DNA of 64,000 bases from VBDM01 sp035499735 (lineage in GTDB: Bacteria > Pseudomonadota > Gammaproteobacteria > Burkholderiales > SG8-39). The stretch covers positions 1 through 64,000 of the forward strand of contig DATJYC010000049.1 in NCBI GenBank assembly GCA_035499735.1, read 5' to 3'. Shown one piece after another: positions 7,209 to 16,008 of this stretch. Positions within the stretch are counted from its first letter, which is position 1; every line of letters starts with the position of its first letter. Under the pieces are notes generated by a model that saw only the letters and a program-made list of their open reading frames with translations, made no database searches and was not told the DNA's origin. The position numbers were made by a program, and so were the translations under genes.

Positions 7209-8555
7209 ATGAACTCACCCGCGAAGACATCCTTTTTCCGCCGCCTGTTCGGCGCGATCGCGCGGCGGCCCGGAACGGTGCCGCGCGCCGCGGTGCGCCG
7301 TGCGCGTCACGCCATCTCGCTGTGCCACGCGCTGATGTCGGAACGGGGAGAGGTGTCGGGCGCGCGCATCGCGCGCGAGGCGCTCGCCGCCTACCTGGAG
7401 CTCGACGAGGCGGCGCTGGGCATCTACTTCGATCTGCTGGTGAAGGAGTTCTCGCCCGATCCCGAGCAGGTTGGCCGCATCGCCGACGCCTACCGCCAGG
7501 ATCCTTCGCCGGCCAACCTGATCCAGCTGCAGCGGGTGGTCGAGCCGCCGCGCCAGGAGCTGTTCCGGCGGCTCAACATGGCCGACGGGGGCACCGCGGT
7601 GCTGGTCGAGATGCGGCGCCGGCTGATCAAGCTGCTCGCCGAGCGTCCCTACTACGCCGGCATCGACGCCGACCTCGCGCACCTGTTCGCTTCCTGGTTC
7701 AACCGCGGCTTTCTCGTCCTCCAGCGCATCGACTGGCGCACCCCGGCGCTCGTGCTCGAGAAGCTGATCCGCTACGAAGCGGTGCACGAGATCCAGGGCT
7801 GGCCCGACCTGCACCGGCGGCTCGAGGCCGACCGGCGCTGCTACGCGTTCTTCCACCCGGCGCTCCCCGACGAGCCGCTGATCTTCATCGAGGTCGCGCT
7901 GACGCGCGGCCTGGCCTCGCGCGTGCAGCCCCTGCTCGAACTGGAGTCCCCGGTGGCCGACCCGTCGTCGGCCAATTGCGCGATCTTCTATTCGATCACC
8001 AACTGCCAGGAAGGCCTGAGAGGTGTGTCCTTCGGCAACCTGCTTATCAAGCAGGTGGCCGAGGATCTGGGCCGCGAGTTTCCCAAGGTGAAGACCTTCT
8101 CCACCCTCTCGCCGATCCCGGGTTTCCGCAGGTGGCTCGCGGGAATCGCGAAAGAGCGTCCCGCGGTCGCAGCGCTCCTTGCGCAGATCGATACGGGACG
8201 GTGGCTCGATGACCACGCGGTCGCCGCCGATATTCGCCGCGATCTCGTCCGTCTGTGCTCGTTCTACCTGGTGCACGCGAAGCAGGGGCGCGACCCGCTG
8301 GACCCGGTTGCGCGGTTTCACCTCGGCAACGGCGCGCGGCTTGAACGGCTCAACTGGCTGGGCGACATCTCCGAGATGGGCATGCGCCGCTCCGTCGGCA
8401 TGATGGTGAACTACGTCTACCGGCTCGACGACGTCGAGCGCAACCACGAGACCTATGCGCGCGACCACCACATCGTGGCAACGCGGCGCTTCGAGGTGCT
8501 GGCGCGCGAATCGCTCGCCGCGCCCAAAGAGAAATCGCCGCCGGTCCCGGCCTAG
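7209..8555 (+). CDS. Malonyl-CoA decarboxylase
   Basis: A 448-residue protein of the MCD family, converting malonyl-CoA to acetyl-CoA and CO2. The N-terminal helical domain (about 1-190) is followed by a GNAT-like catalytic domain with conserved blocks HPALPDEPLIFIEVAL (from 216), GVSFGNLLIKQV (272-283), FSTLSPIPGF (297-306) and, near the C-terminus, FHLGNGARLERLNW with the conserved histidine. Length matches bacterial MCDs. No malonyl-CoA synthetase or malonate transporter lies nearby, so it may tune malonyl-CoA or serve odd-chain or dicarboxylate catabolism. It precedes the PHB-type operon by about 100 bases. Confidence 0.92.
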   Translation: MNSPAKTSFFRRLFGAIARRPGTVPRAAVRRARHAISLCHALMSERGEVSGARIAREALAAYLELDEAALGIYFDLLVKEFSPDPEQVGRIADAYRQDPSPANLIQLQRVVEPPRQELFRRLNMADGGTAVLVEMRRRLIKLLAERPYYAGIDADLAHLFASWFNRGFLVLQRIDWRTPALVLEKLIRYEAVHEIQGWPDLHRRLEADRRCYAFFHPALPDEPLIFIEVALTRGLASRVQPLLELESPVADPSSANCAIFYSITNCQEGLRGVSFGNLLIKQVAEDLGREFPKVKTFSTLSPIPGFRRWLAGIAKERPAVAALLAQIDTGRWLDDHAVAADIRRDLVRLCSFYLVHAKQGRDPLDPVARFHLGNGARLERLNWLGDISEMGMRRSVGMMVNYVYRLDDVERNHETYARDHHIVATRRFEVLARESLAAPKEKSPPVPA

Positions 8556-8582
8556 TCCGTCGCGGCGGTGCCGCGGGTCTCT

Positions 8583-8601
8583 CTTAAGCTGGCCTTAAGC
8601 T
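8583..8601. repeat. Paired 8-base repeat in the leader of the PHB-type operon (possible operator)
   Basis: The octamer CTTAAGCT occurs at 8583-8590 and 8594-8601, an 11-base period (one helical turn). Together they also form an inverted repeat TTAAG-N5-CTTAA. The site is about 50 bases before the patatin start and inside the only spacer ahead of the operon. A regulator binding site is possible; no known consensus was matched. Confidence 0.3.
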
Positions 8602-8651
8602 CCGTAGCTCACCCTGCGGACGGTAACGACCTCACTCTTTTCGCGTGCCGC

Positions 8652-9809
8652 ATGAAACCGACCCATCGCGTATACAAGGACGCTTACGACGTTACGGTAT
8701 TGGTATTGCAAGGCGGCGGAGCGCTGGGGGCCTACCAGGCCGGCGTGTTCGAAGGACTTGCGGAGGCCGGAATCTCGCCCGACTGGGTCACGGGTGTCTC
8801 GATCGGCGGCATCAATGCCGCTCTCATCGCCGGGAACGCGCCGGACCGGCGCGTCGAGCGCCTGCGCGATTTCTGGGACCTCGTGTCCTCCGGAGCATTC
8901 GGAAATTTTCCCCGGAAGCAAGATCCCTCGCAAGATCCGCTGCGGCGGGTCTTCAAGCGCATGAACGCGACCGCGAGCGCAGCTTTCGGCGTCCCGGGCT
9001 TCTATACCCCGCGCGTGCCTCCAGCGGCATTGATGCCGGCCGGAAACGAAGGGGCGCTGAGTATCTACGATGTCGCACCGCTCGGGTCCACGCTCGAGCA
9101 ATTCGTCGATTTCGATCTGATCAACCGGGGCGCCATCAGGCTCAGTCTCGGCGCCGCGAACGTCGAGACGGGGAATTCGACGTACTTCGACAGCCTTAAC
9201 ACGCGAATCCGCCCCGAGCACGTCCTGGCAAGCGGCGCGCTGCCGCCCGCGTTTGCGCCGGTCGAGATCGACGGCCAATGCTACTGGGACGGCGGCATCG
9301 TTTCCAACACGCCTCTGTGGTACGTGCTCGACAATCAGCTCCCGGGGAGAGCGCTCATCGTCCAGGTCGATTTGTTCAGCGCGGCGGGCGAGCGGCCGCT
9401 GGACCTCGATCAGGTCATGGAACGCCACAAGGACATCATGTATTCGAGCAAGACGCGCTTCAACACGACGCGCGTGCGCGAGCTGCAGCAAATACGCACT
9501 CCCTTGCATCGTCTGCTGCGCAAGCTGCCGGAAAGCTTGCAGTCCGATCCCGACGTGCAAATTCTCGAGAAACTGTGCAGCGAAACGCACATCGACATAG
9601 TCCACTTCATCAACCGGCACCGCGCCTATTCCTCGTTCTCGAAGGACTACGAATTCTCCCGCTCCAGCATGCTGGATCGCTGGCAGGCCGGGCTGGAGGA
9701 CGTGCGGCGCTCGGTCGCGCATCCGGAATGGCTCAAGAAATTGCAGCTGGCAGACGGCATCCGGATGTACGACCTCACGCGCAGGACCGTTCGCGCGGAG
9801 GCGGCGTAA
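8652..9809 (+). CDS. Patatin-like phospholipase / probable intracellular PHB depolymerase-type hydrolase
   Basis: A 385-residue patatin-fold serine hydrolase. The oxyanion hole motif GGGALGAY (21-28), nucleophile elbow G48-V-S50-I-G52 and the later DGG motif (YWDGGIVSNTPL) complete the Ser-Asp dyad. The region after the DGG fits the DUF3734 C-terminal domain typical of this subgroup. The ATG at 8652 is chosen because the family-like sequence begins just after it; an in-frame start at 8568 would add 28 atypical residues. It is followed immediately by acetoacetate decarboxylase and 3-hydroxybutyrate dehydrogenase, an arrangement that points to poly-3-hydroxybutyrate or 3-hydroxybutyrate metabolism. 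Confidence 0.85.
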   Translation: MKPTHRVYKDAYDVTVLVLQGGGALGAYQAGVFEGLAEAGISPDWVTGVSIGGINAALIAGNAPDRRVERLRDFWDLVSSGAFGNFPRKQDPSQDPLRRVFKRMNATASAAFGVPGFYTPRVPPAALMPAGNEGALSIYDVAPLGSTLEQFVDFDLINRGAIRLSLGAANVETGNSTYFDSLNTRIRPEHVLASGALPPAFAPVEIDGQCYWDGGIVSNTPLWYVLDNQLPGRALIVQVDLFSAAGERPLDLDQVMERHKDIMYSSKTRFNTTRVRELQQIRTPLHRLLRKLPESLQSDPDVQILEKLCSETHIDIVHFINRHRAYSSFSKDYEFSRSSMLDRWQAGLEDVRRSVAHPEWLKKLQLADGIRMYDLTRRTVRAEAA

Positions 9810-10550
9810 ATGAACCGACGCGAGGTCAAGTCGCGCGCATTTGCGATGCCGCTGACCAGTCCGGCCTTCCCGCCCGGACCGTATCGCTTCGTCGATCGCG
9901 AGTTCTTCGTCATTACGTATCGCACTGACATGGATGCACTCAGATCCGTCGTGCCGGAGCCGCTCGAAGTGGTTCAGCCGATCGTCAAGTTCGAGTTCAT
10001 CCGCATGCCTGATTCGACGGGGTTCGGCGACTACACGGAATCCGGGCAGGTGATTCCGGTGCGTTTCAACGGCGAGGAGGGCGCGTACGTTCACGCCATG
10101 TTTCTCAACGACCATCCGCCCATCGCGGGCGGGCGCGAGCTGTGGGGTTTTCCGAAGAAGCTCGCTTCACCCAGTCTCGGGGTGGAAAAGGACACCTTGC
10201 TCGGCGTGCTCGAGTACGGACCGGTGACGGTGGCGGTCGGCACCATGGGATACAAGCACCGGATCCTGGCGCACGATAAGATCGCCCGAGGGCTTGCGGC
10301 GCCGAATTTCCTCCTCAAGATCATCCCTCACGTCGACGGCACGCCGCGAATCTGCGAACTGGTGCGCTACTGCTGCGAGGGCATCGCGGTCAAGGGAGCC
10401 TGGGAAGGGCCGGCCGCCTTGGAGCTCTTCGAGCACGCCCTGGCGCCGGTGGCCGGACTTCCCGTCCGCGAGGTGATTTCCGGAACGCACATATTGAGCG
10501 ACCTGACGCTCGGGCTCGGCACGGTCGTGCACGACTATCTGGCTTCCTGA
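9810..10550 (+). CDS. adc: Acetoacetate decarboxylase
   Basis: A 246-residue protein of the ADC family, decarboxylating acetoacetate to acetone through a Schiff base. The active-site block RELWGFPKKLA (109-119) is present; K116 corresponds to the Schiff-base lysine and K117 to its neighbour that lowers its pKa. The ATG follows the patatin stop with no gap. With 3-hydroxybutyrate dehydrogenase next, acetoacetate would be the shared intermediate. ADC-fold paralogs can have other substrates, but the intact Lys pair and neighbours favour the classical reaction. Confidence 0.9.
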   Translation: MNRREVKSRAFAMPLTSPAFPPGPYRFVDREFFVITYRTDMDALRSVVPEPLEVVQPIVKFEFIRMPDSTGFGDYTESGQVIPVRFNGEEGAYVHAMFLNDHPPIAGGRELWGFPKKLASPSLGVEKDTLLGVLEYGPVTVAVGTMGYKHRILAHDKIARGLAAPNFLLKIIPHVDGTPRICELVRYCCEGIAVKGAWEGPAALELFEHALAPVAGLPVREVISGTHILSDLTLGLGTVVHDYLAS

Positions 10551-10562
10551 AAAGGGGCACTC

Positions 10563-11345
10563 ATGAAACTCCAGGGCAAATCGGCGATGATCACGGGCGC
10601 GGCGAGCGGCATCGGCAAGGAGATCGCGCTGGTCTACGCACGCGAGGGCGCGAAGGTCGCGATCGCGGACATCAACGGGCGGTCGGCCGACGCCACGGCG
10701 GAGGAAATCCGTGCCGCCGGAGGCGAAGCGATGGGGGTCGCGATGGACGTCACCAGCGAGTCGGCCGTCAAGGCCGGGACCGCCGCGGTCGTGTCGGCCT
10801 TCGGCGGGATCGACATCCTGGTGAGCAACGCCGGTATCCAGACGGTGCACCCGCTCGAGCAGTTCCCTTTCGACGAATGGAAGAAGCTGCTCGCGATCCA
10901 CCTGGACGGCGCGTTCCTCACCACACACGAGTGCCTGCCGCACATGTACGCATCGGGGCGCGGCGGCAGCGTGATCTACATGGGATCGGTGCATTCCAAG
11001 GAGGCCTCGCCGCTCAAGGCGCCTTACGTCGCCGCCAAGCACGGCCTCATCGGGCTCGCCAAGGTCGTCGCGAAGGAAGGCGCGAGGCACGGCGTGCGCG
11101 CCAACGTGATCTGCCCGGGGTTCGTGCGGACGCCGCTCGTCGACAAGCAGATCCCCGAGCAGGCGCGCGACCTGGGCATCTCCGAGGAGCAGGTGGTGAA
11201 GGACGTGATGCTCAAGGAGACGGTGGACGGCGAGTTCACCACCGTTCAGGACGTGGCGGAAGCGGCGCTCTTCTTCGCTTCCTTTCCCTCCAACGCGCTG
11301 ACGGGCCAGTCGATCGTCGTCAGCCATGGGTGGTACATGCAGTAG
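10563..11345 (+). CDS. bdhA: 3-hydroxybutyrate dehydrogenase (SDR)
   Basis: A 260-residue classical SDR oxidising (R)-3-hydroxybutyrate to acetoacetate with NAD. The cofactor motif TGAASGIG (11-18), NAG at 89-91, and the catalytic S142, Y155 and K159 with normal spacing are all present. The C-terminal SHGWYMQ matches bacterial Bdh, where the final residues help form the active site. It starts 12 bases after adc, with AAAGGGG upstream. It converges with the dehydratase gene, whose stop is only a few bases away. Confidence 0.93.
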   Translation: MKLQGKSAMITGAASGIGKEIALVYAREGAKVAIADINGRSADATAEEIRAAGGEAMGVAMDVTSESAVKAGTAAVVSAFGGIDILVSNAGIQTVHPLEQFPFDEWKKLLAIHLDGAFLTTHECLPHMYASGRGGSVIYMGSVHSKEASPLKAPYVAAKHGLIGLAKVVAKEGARHGVRANVICPGFVRTPLVDKQIPEQARDLGISEEQVVKDVMLKETVDGEFTTVQDVAEAALFFASFPSNALTGQSIVVSHGWYMQ

Positions 11346-11347
11346 CG

Positions 11348-13072
11348 CTAGTGGATCTCCGGGTCCGGGGTCGGCGCCGTGCCCTCGAGGAAGTCGAAGT
11401 CGCAGCCCTCGTTCGCCTGCCTGATGTGCTGCGAGAAGAGCGCGCCGTAGCCGCGCTCGAAGCGCTTCGCCGGGGCCTTCCAGGCGCGCCTGCGCTTCAT
11501 CATCTCGGCGTCGTCGATGAGGAGCTGCAGGCGTCGGCGCTCGATGTCGAGCTCGATCGTGTCGCCGTCCTTCACCAGCGCGAGCGGCCCGCCGATGTAG
11601 GATTCGGGCGCGACGTGCAGCACGCAGCAGCCGAACGCGGTGCCGCTCATGCGCGCGTCCGAAATCCTCACCATGTCGCGTACGCCCTGCTGCAGCAGCT
11701 TCTTCGGGATCGGCACCTCCCACTCGGGCATGCCGGGCGCGCCCACCGGGCCGGCATTCTTGAGCACGATCACGCAGTCGGCGTCGACGTCGAGCTTCGG
11801 GTCGTCGAGCCGCGCCTGCAGGTCGTTGTAGTCCTCGAACACCACCGCGCGGCCCTTGTGCTTCCACAGCCGCTTCTCGGTCGCCGCCGGTTTTACGACC
11901 GCGCCGTCGGGGGCGAGGTTGCCGCGGAGGATCGCGAGGCCGCCCGAGGGCAGCACGGGCCTGTCGCGCGGGAGGATCACCTCGGGGTTGTAGACCTTCG
12001 CGCCCTCGATGTCCTCGCCGAGCGTCTTGCCGCTCACGGTCTTCGCGTTCAGGTCGAGCAGATCCTTGATCGAAGCCAATAGCGCGCGCAGACCGCCCGC
12101 GTAGTAGAAATCCTCCATCAGGTACTTGCCCGAGGGCCGGAGGTTCGCGATCACCGGCGTCTTCTTCGAGATCGCCTCGAAGCGGTCGAGGTCGAGCGGC
12201 ACGCCCGCGCGCCGCGCCATGGCGATCAGGTGGATCACCGAGTTGGTCGAGCCGCCGCAGGCCACCACGCAAGTGACCGCGTTGTCGAAGGAGGAGGGCG
12301 TGAGCAGCTTCGCCGGCGTCGCGTCCTCCCATACCAGCTCGACAGCGCGCTTGCCGGTCGCGGTCGCCATCTTGGCGTGGTGCGAGTCCGCCGCGGGAAT
12401 CGACGCGGCGCCGGGGAGCGTGAGCCCGAGCGCTTCCACCGACGAGGTCATGGTGGAGGCCGTGCCCATGGTCATGCAGTGGCCGAAGGAGCGCGCGATG
12501 CCTTCCTCGATCTCCTCCCAGTCGTTTTCGGTGATGGTCCCGGCGCGCAGCTCGGCCCAGTACTTGCGCGAGTCGCTCCCCGAGCCGAGCACCTGCCCGT
12601 GCCAGTTGCCGCGCAGCATCGGCCCGGCGGGCATGTAGATCGCCGGCAGGCCCATCGACAGCGCGCCCATTACGAGCGCGGGCGTCGTCTTGTCGCAGCC
12701 GCCCATGAGCACGCAGCCGTCGGCAGGGTAGGAGCGCAGCAGCTCCTCGGTCTCCATCGCGAGGAAGTTGCGGTACATCATGGTCGAGGGCTTCTGGAAG
12801 GGCTCGGCGAGCGCGATCGCCGGCATCTCCACCGGGAATCCGCCCGCCTGCCACACGCCGCGCTTCACCTCCTCGGCGCGCGCGCGAAAGTGGGCGTGGC
12901 AGGGATTGATGTCGCTCCAGGTGTTGATGATCGCGATGACCGGCTTGCCGGCGTAGTCGCTCCTGTCGTAGCCCATCTGCGCGGTGCGCGAGCGATGGTC
13001 GAACGTCTTGCGGTCGCCTGCTCCGTACCAGCGGTGGCTGCGCAGCTCTTCGGGGCGTTTTCTTGCAGGCAT
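11348..13072 (-). CDS. IlvD/Edd-family sugar-acid dehydratase, L-arabinonate dehydratase type
   Basis: A 574-residue dehydratase. The cysteines C58 (SDINPCH), C126 (GGCDKTT) and C199 (FGHCMTM) fall one residue off the Cys59/127/200 ligands described for the [2Fe-2S] L-arabinonate dehydratase of Rhizobium, and the length is close. This subgroup dehydrates pentonates and some hexonates to 2-keto-3-deoxy acids, unlike true IlvD of valine/isoleucine synthesis. Other blocks seen are DSHHAKMATATGKRAV and ISDARMSGTAFG near the C-terminus, holding the catalytic serine. No pentose transporter or lactonase is adjacent, so the physiological substrate is open. Confidence 0.88.
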   Translation of the reverse strand: MPARKRPEELRSHRWYGAGDRKTFDHRSRTAQMGYDRSDYAGKPVIAIINTWSDINPCHAHFRARAEEVKRGVWQAGGFPVEMPAIALAEPFQKPSTMMYRNFLAMETEELLRSYPADGCVLMGGCDKTTPALVMGALSMGLPAIYMPAGPMLRGNWHGQVLGSGSDSRKYWAELRAGTITENDWEEIEEGIARSFGHCMTMGTASTMTSSVEALGLTLPGAASIPAADSHHAKMATATGKRAVELVWEDATPAKLLTPSSFDNAVTCVVACGGSTNSVIHLIAMARRAGVPLDLDRFEAISKKTPVIANLRPSGKYLMEDFYYAGGLRALLASIKDLLDLNAKTVSGKTLGEDIEGAKVYNPEVILPRDRPVLPSGGLAILRGNLAPDGAVVKPAATEKRLWKHKGRAVVFEDYNDLQARLDDPKLDVDADCVIVLKNAGPVGAPGMPEWEVPIPKKLLQQGVRDMVRISDARMSGTAFGCCVLHVAPESYIGGPLALVKDGDTIELDIERRRLQLLIDDAEMMKRRRAWKAPAKRFERGYGALFSQHIRQANEGCDFDFLEGTAPTPDPEIH

Positions 13073-13479
13073 GCTGGCGAACTCCGTCTCGGGCGAAAGA
13101 TCCTATGCGAGAGGATACGCCCTCCCGGGCAATGTGGATCATGAGACCTGACAAGCGCATGCGGCGGGATCTTCACAAACCGACTTCGCCCGCCGACTCC
13201 GCCTCCGAGGCACGATGTTAAATCGCAGGTTCGCTAAGCAAGAAAATATGCTGCGGTGCTCCCGGAAATATAGTGCAAGGTTTCTTCGCAGACGCGGAAG
13301 CCGATTTGCGCAGCCCAGTTTGACTTGCGGACATCTGAACTCGGTGGGAGCATTGCATGCTCGCTTTGGTCCGCTGACCGAACGCGCTCCCCGCGCTGCA
13401 AGGCGCACTCAGGCCCTGCGGAGAGGGATGGCAGCGGGGATCGACTTACCAACTTTTCAAAATAGCCTGGGAGGCATTC
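13073..13479. other. 407-base intergenic region between divergent dehydratase and PQQ-enzyme genes
   Basis: No convincing gene is seen. The left part holds the dehydratase leader with the inverted repeat ATCCT-N7-AGGAT at 13100-13116, a possible operator. The stretch 13215-13285 is clearly more AT-rich than the surroundings. A short open frame starting at 13215 runs into the PQQ gene in another frame and shows no family resemblance. A GGGAGG ribosome site at 13469-13474 serves the next gene. Confidence 0.5.
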
Positions 13480-15735
13480 ATGTTCGGTTTCCCCCTCATG
13501 AAGCGCTGGCAGGGTTTCGCCTTGCTGCTGTCGACGATACAGGTTCCGGCATTCGCGCAAGGAATTGACTTCAACACCCGCAGTTTCCAAGGCGGGCCGA
13601 TCAATGACGACACCGTCGGTCGGCTCACGGTCAAGTGGGTCTACCAGACGGTACCCGACACTGGGACGGTGAATGCTGCCCAGGGCAGCGTCTCGTCCAC
13701 TCCGGCGGTGGACGGTCGGTATCTCTACTTCAACGACATGTCGGGCTTCCTCACGAAACTGGACCGCTTCACTGGGAAGCCGGTATGGAGAAGGAACTAC
13801 GTGAGCGATCTCTCGGCGCCGGGTTTCGTCGTCAAGGAATCGCGCAATACGCCGTACGTCAAAGGAGACCTGCTCGTCGTTGGCAGCAACATGGGGCTGA
13901 CTGACCGCCTTTGCCGGTTGACCGGCGGCACGCCGAGCGCGCTGGGTTGCGCTTCGGGAGACGGCGCTATCGTTCTCGCGATCAATAAGCACAGCGGCCA
14001 GGTCGTCTGGAGAGCCAAAGCCGAGACGCATCCTTCATCGAAAGTCACCGGATCGATCAGCGGCCACGGCGACACGATCTTCGTGCCAGTCGGCAACTGG
14101 GAGGAAGACTGGGCCCGGGCCTATCCGAACATCTTCGTCGAGCCGATCGACCCGACCTCGCACTATCCGTGCTGCTCCGCGCGCGGCAGCCTGGTGGCGA
14201 TGGATGTCAACACCGGGAAGATTCTCTGGAAGCGGTACACCAACATCGGCAACGACGCCGATCACGAGTTGTCGCCGACGCTGAGAGCGCTGCTCAGGCC
14301 GAAGGGATCCTTCGGCACTTCGACCTACGGCCACAATCCGACGATCGATGTGCAAAGGCGCCAGGTCTATATCGCCATGGCGCAGACGACGACGGCGCCT
14401 CAAGTCGCGCAGGACTGCGAGCAGGCCCGGCGCAGTAGCGGCGATCCCAACGCCAACATTCCCGGCTTGCCCGCGGGCGTGACCTGCAACAACCTGAACG
14501 AGAAGCTGCATATCTACGCGAACGCGATGATCGCGATCGACATGGATTCCGGGCGCGTCAACTGGGCTTTTTACGCGCACAAGTACGACGCCTGGAATCA
14601 CGCGTGCGGTGCGCCGGACCTGTATGGCTGGTCGACGGTGGTGCCGGCGCTCTTCCCGGTGCCGCTCGCGAATGGAATATTCAATTGCACCCAGACTCCG
14701 ATCGGCCCTGATATGGGGTTCGGCCAGCAACCGAAGCTCGTGAAGAACGTCAAGCTCGGCCACGGCAAACGCGGCGACGTCGTGGTCGGCGGTAACAAGG
14801 ACGGCAGGCTGTTCGGGCTCGATCCGGGGACAGGGAAAAAGATCTGGGAGACCGACGTCGACCCCGGTGGCGTTTACGGCGGATTGCAGTTCGGGCTTGC
14901 CACCGACGATGGCATAGTCTTCTTTGGCACGACCAACTCGCGGAACAATGGCAGGGACAGCAGAACGCGTTACGTGCCCGTCACGGATTTCCTCGACATC
15001 AACGGCTTCACGGCGCTCGGCCTGAAGACCGGGCCGTTCGTGAAGCGCGATGCGGCGCTACCGTCCGAGTACCCGTCTCCGTCGAATATAGATTTGCCGT
15101 TCCCGGGCCCGAATCTCATTTACGGGATCAGCGACTACCCGACTGCCTTTCCGGACCCCGACGGCATCGGCGGCCCGCCGGGCTTCATGAAAGGTCCCGC
15201 GAGCGGCCCGGTCGAGCTGTGGACGCTGGTGAATCCGCCCTCCGATGTGAGCGCCGATGGCGTCAGCGTTTTCAACGATCACGGCAGGCTCCAGACCATC
15301 AACGGCATGGTGAGCGCCGTGAATGCCGGCACGGGAAGGATCCTGTGGCAGCGGCCCGCGTACGACGGCATCAAGGGCACTATCGGCACCGGCCAGGCCT
15401 TCGGCACGCTCACCGTTGGCAACGGCGTCGTGTTCATCGGTTACCAGGACGGCAAGGGAACCATGGTCGCCCTGGATGCCCAGTCTGGAAGGAAGCTCTT
15501 CGAGTTTCATAACCAGATCGAGCTCACCAATGGCAGCCTGATGCGCTCGGGCGCGATCGAAAGCGGACCCCAGATCGTCGGTAACATGGTCTATTGGGGC
15601 GTTGGCGCGGAGAGCGGAGGCTTGTTTACGAATAGGGACGGGGTCAACGTCAACGCGGGAAGCCGCCTGTTCGGATTCGAATTGAAGCATGATCACGACG
15701 AAGGGTCTGAAGATCGCGACATAAGGTCTGAATGA
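13480..15735 (+). CDS. Secreted PQQ-type beta-propeller dehydrogenase (polyvinyl-alcohol-dehydrogenase-like)
   Basis: A 751-residue protein with a signal peptide (cleavage predicted near AFA-QG, residue 27) and repeated propeller blade motifs of the GxVVALDxxTGKxLW type, e.g. ALDAQSGRKLF and GLDPGTGKKIWETD. Two adjacent cysteines, C231-C232 (YPCCSARGS), match the vicinal disulfide that stacks on PQQ in quinoprotein alcohol dehydrogenases. No CxxCH heme motif is seen, so it is not a quinohemoprotein. The C-terminal tail is His/Asp/Glu rich and may bind metal. The gene is isolated, with no PQQ synthesis genes or cytochrome partner nearby. Its GC content is visibly lower than that of the neighbours, which may reflect transfer. 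Oxidation of an alcohol or polymer in the periplasm is inferred. Confidence 0.78.
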   Translation: MFGFPLMKRWQGFALLLSTIQVPAFAQGIDFNTRSFQGGPINDDTVGRLTVKWVYQTVPDTGTVNAAQGSVSSTPAVDGRYLYFNDMSGFLTKLDRFTGKPVWRRNYVSDLSAPGFVVKESRNTPYVKGDLLVVGSNMGLTDRLCRLTGGTPSALGCASGDGAIVLAINKHSGQVVWRAKAETHPSSKVTGSISGHGDTIFVPVGNWEEDWARAYPNIFVEPIDPTSHYPCCSARGSLVAMDVNTGKILWKRYTNIGNDADHELSPTLRALLRPKGSFGTSTYGHNPTIDVQRRQVYIAMAQTTTAPQVAQDCEQARRSSGDPNANIPGLPAGVTCNNLNEKLHIYANAMIAIDMDSGRVNWAFYAHKYDAWNHACGAPDLYGWSTVVPALFPVPLANGIFNCTQTPIGPDMGFGQQPKLVKNVKLGHGKRGDVVVGGNKDGRLFGLDPGTGKKIWETDVDPGGVYGGLQFGLATDDGIVFFGTTNSRNNGRDSRTRYVPVTDFLDINGFTALGLKTGPFVKRDAALPSEYPSPSNIDLPFPGPNLIYGISDYPTAFPDPDGIGGPPGFMKGPASGPVELWTLVNPPSDVSADGVSVFNDHGRLQTINGMVSAVNAGTGRILWQRPAYDGIKGTIGTGQAFGTLTVGNGVVFIGYQDGKGTMVALDAQSGRKLFEFHNQIELTNGSLMRSGAIESGPQIVGNMVYWGVGAESGGLFTNRDGVNVNAGSRLFGFELKHDHDEGSEDRDIRSE

Positions 15736-15851
15736 CTCGTGCGACCGCCGAACTTAGATGAACAGATGCGACGCCGCGAATCCGTCGACAAGGACGGGAT
15801 AGCAATATTGGCTGAATGATCTAGGTCAACCGCCGCGTGCGTGGGTCCTAG

Positions 15852-16004
15852 CCGTCCGGACCGGCGCTCGTCTCCGTGGCGGAGATGGAGGGCCTTGCCA
15901 ACGCGGCGCGCAAGCTCGGCGTCGCCAAGTCGGTGGTGTCGACGCGGGTCAAGGCGATCGCTGCCGCCGCTGGAAACGCCGTTGGGCGAGGAACCGTAGA
16001 ATAG
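15852..16004 (+). pseudogene. Remnant of a LysR-type regulator (HTH fragment only)
   Basis: After an in-frame TAG at 15849-15851, the frame encodes about 50 residues resembling the N-terminal helix-turn-helix of LysR regulators: a VSVAEMEGLANAARKLGV segment, then SVVSTRVKAI, where LysR proteins have VAExGSFxAAARxLGxSxSAVSRxVKxLE. The frame stops at 16002-16004, so neither a proper start nor the effector domain remains. It lies just ahead of the CoA-transferase pair, the usual position of a catabolic LysR activator. Confidence 0.5.
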
Positions 16005-16008
16005 GCCC

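Noticed and set aside
10167..13160. Very long minus-strand frame spanning adc, bdhA and the dehydratase
   Set aside because: It is in a different frame from the dehydratase, reads antisense through two well-supported genes and is low complexity; it is an artefact of GC-rich third positions.
13215..13568. 117-codon open frame in the 13.2 kb spacer
   Set aside because: It overlaps the signal peptide and start of the PQQ enzyme in another frame and has no recognisable family or ribosome site.
15998..16003. TAGAAT box just before the CoA-transferase gene
   Set aside because: No acceptable -35 at 16-18 bases, and the box is only five bases from the start codon; it also lies in the LysR remnant.
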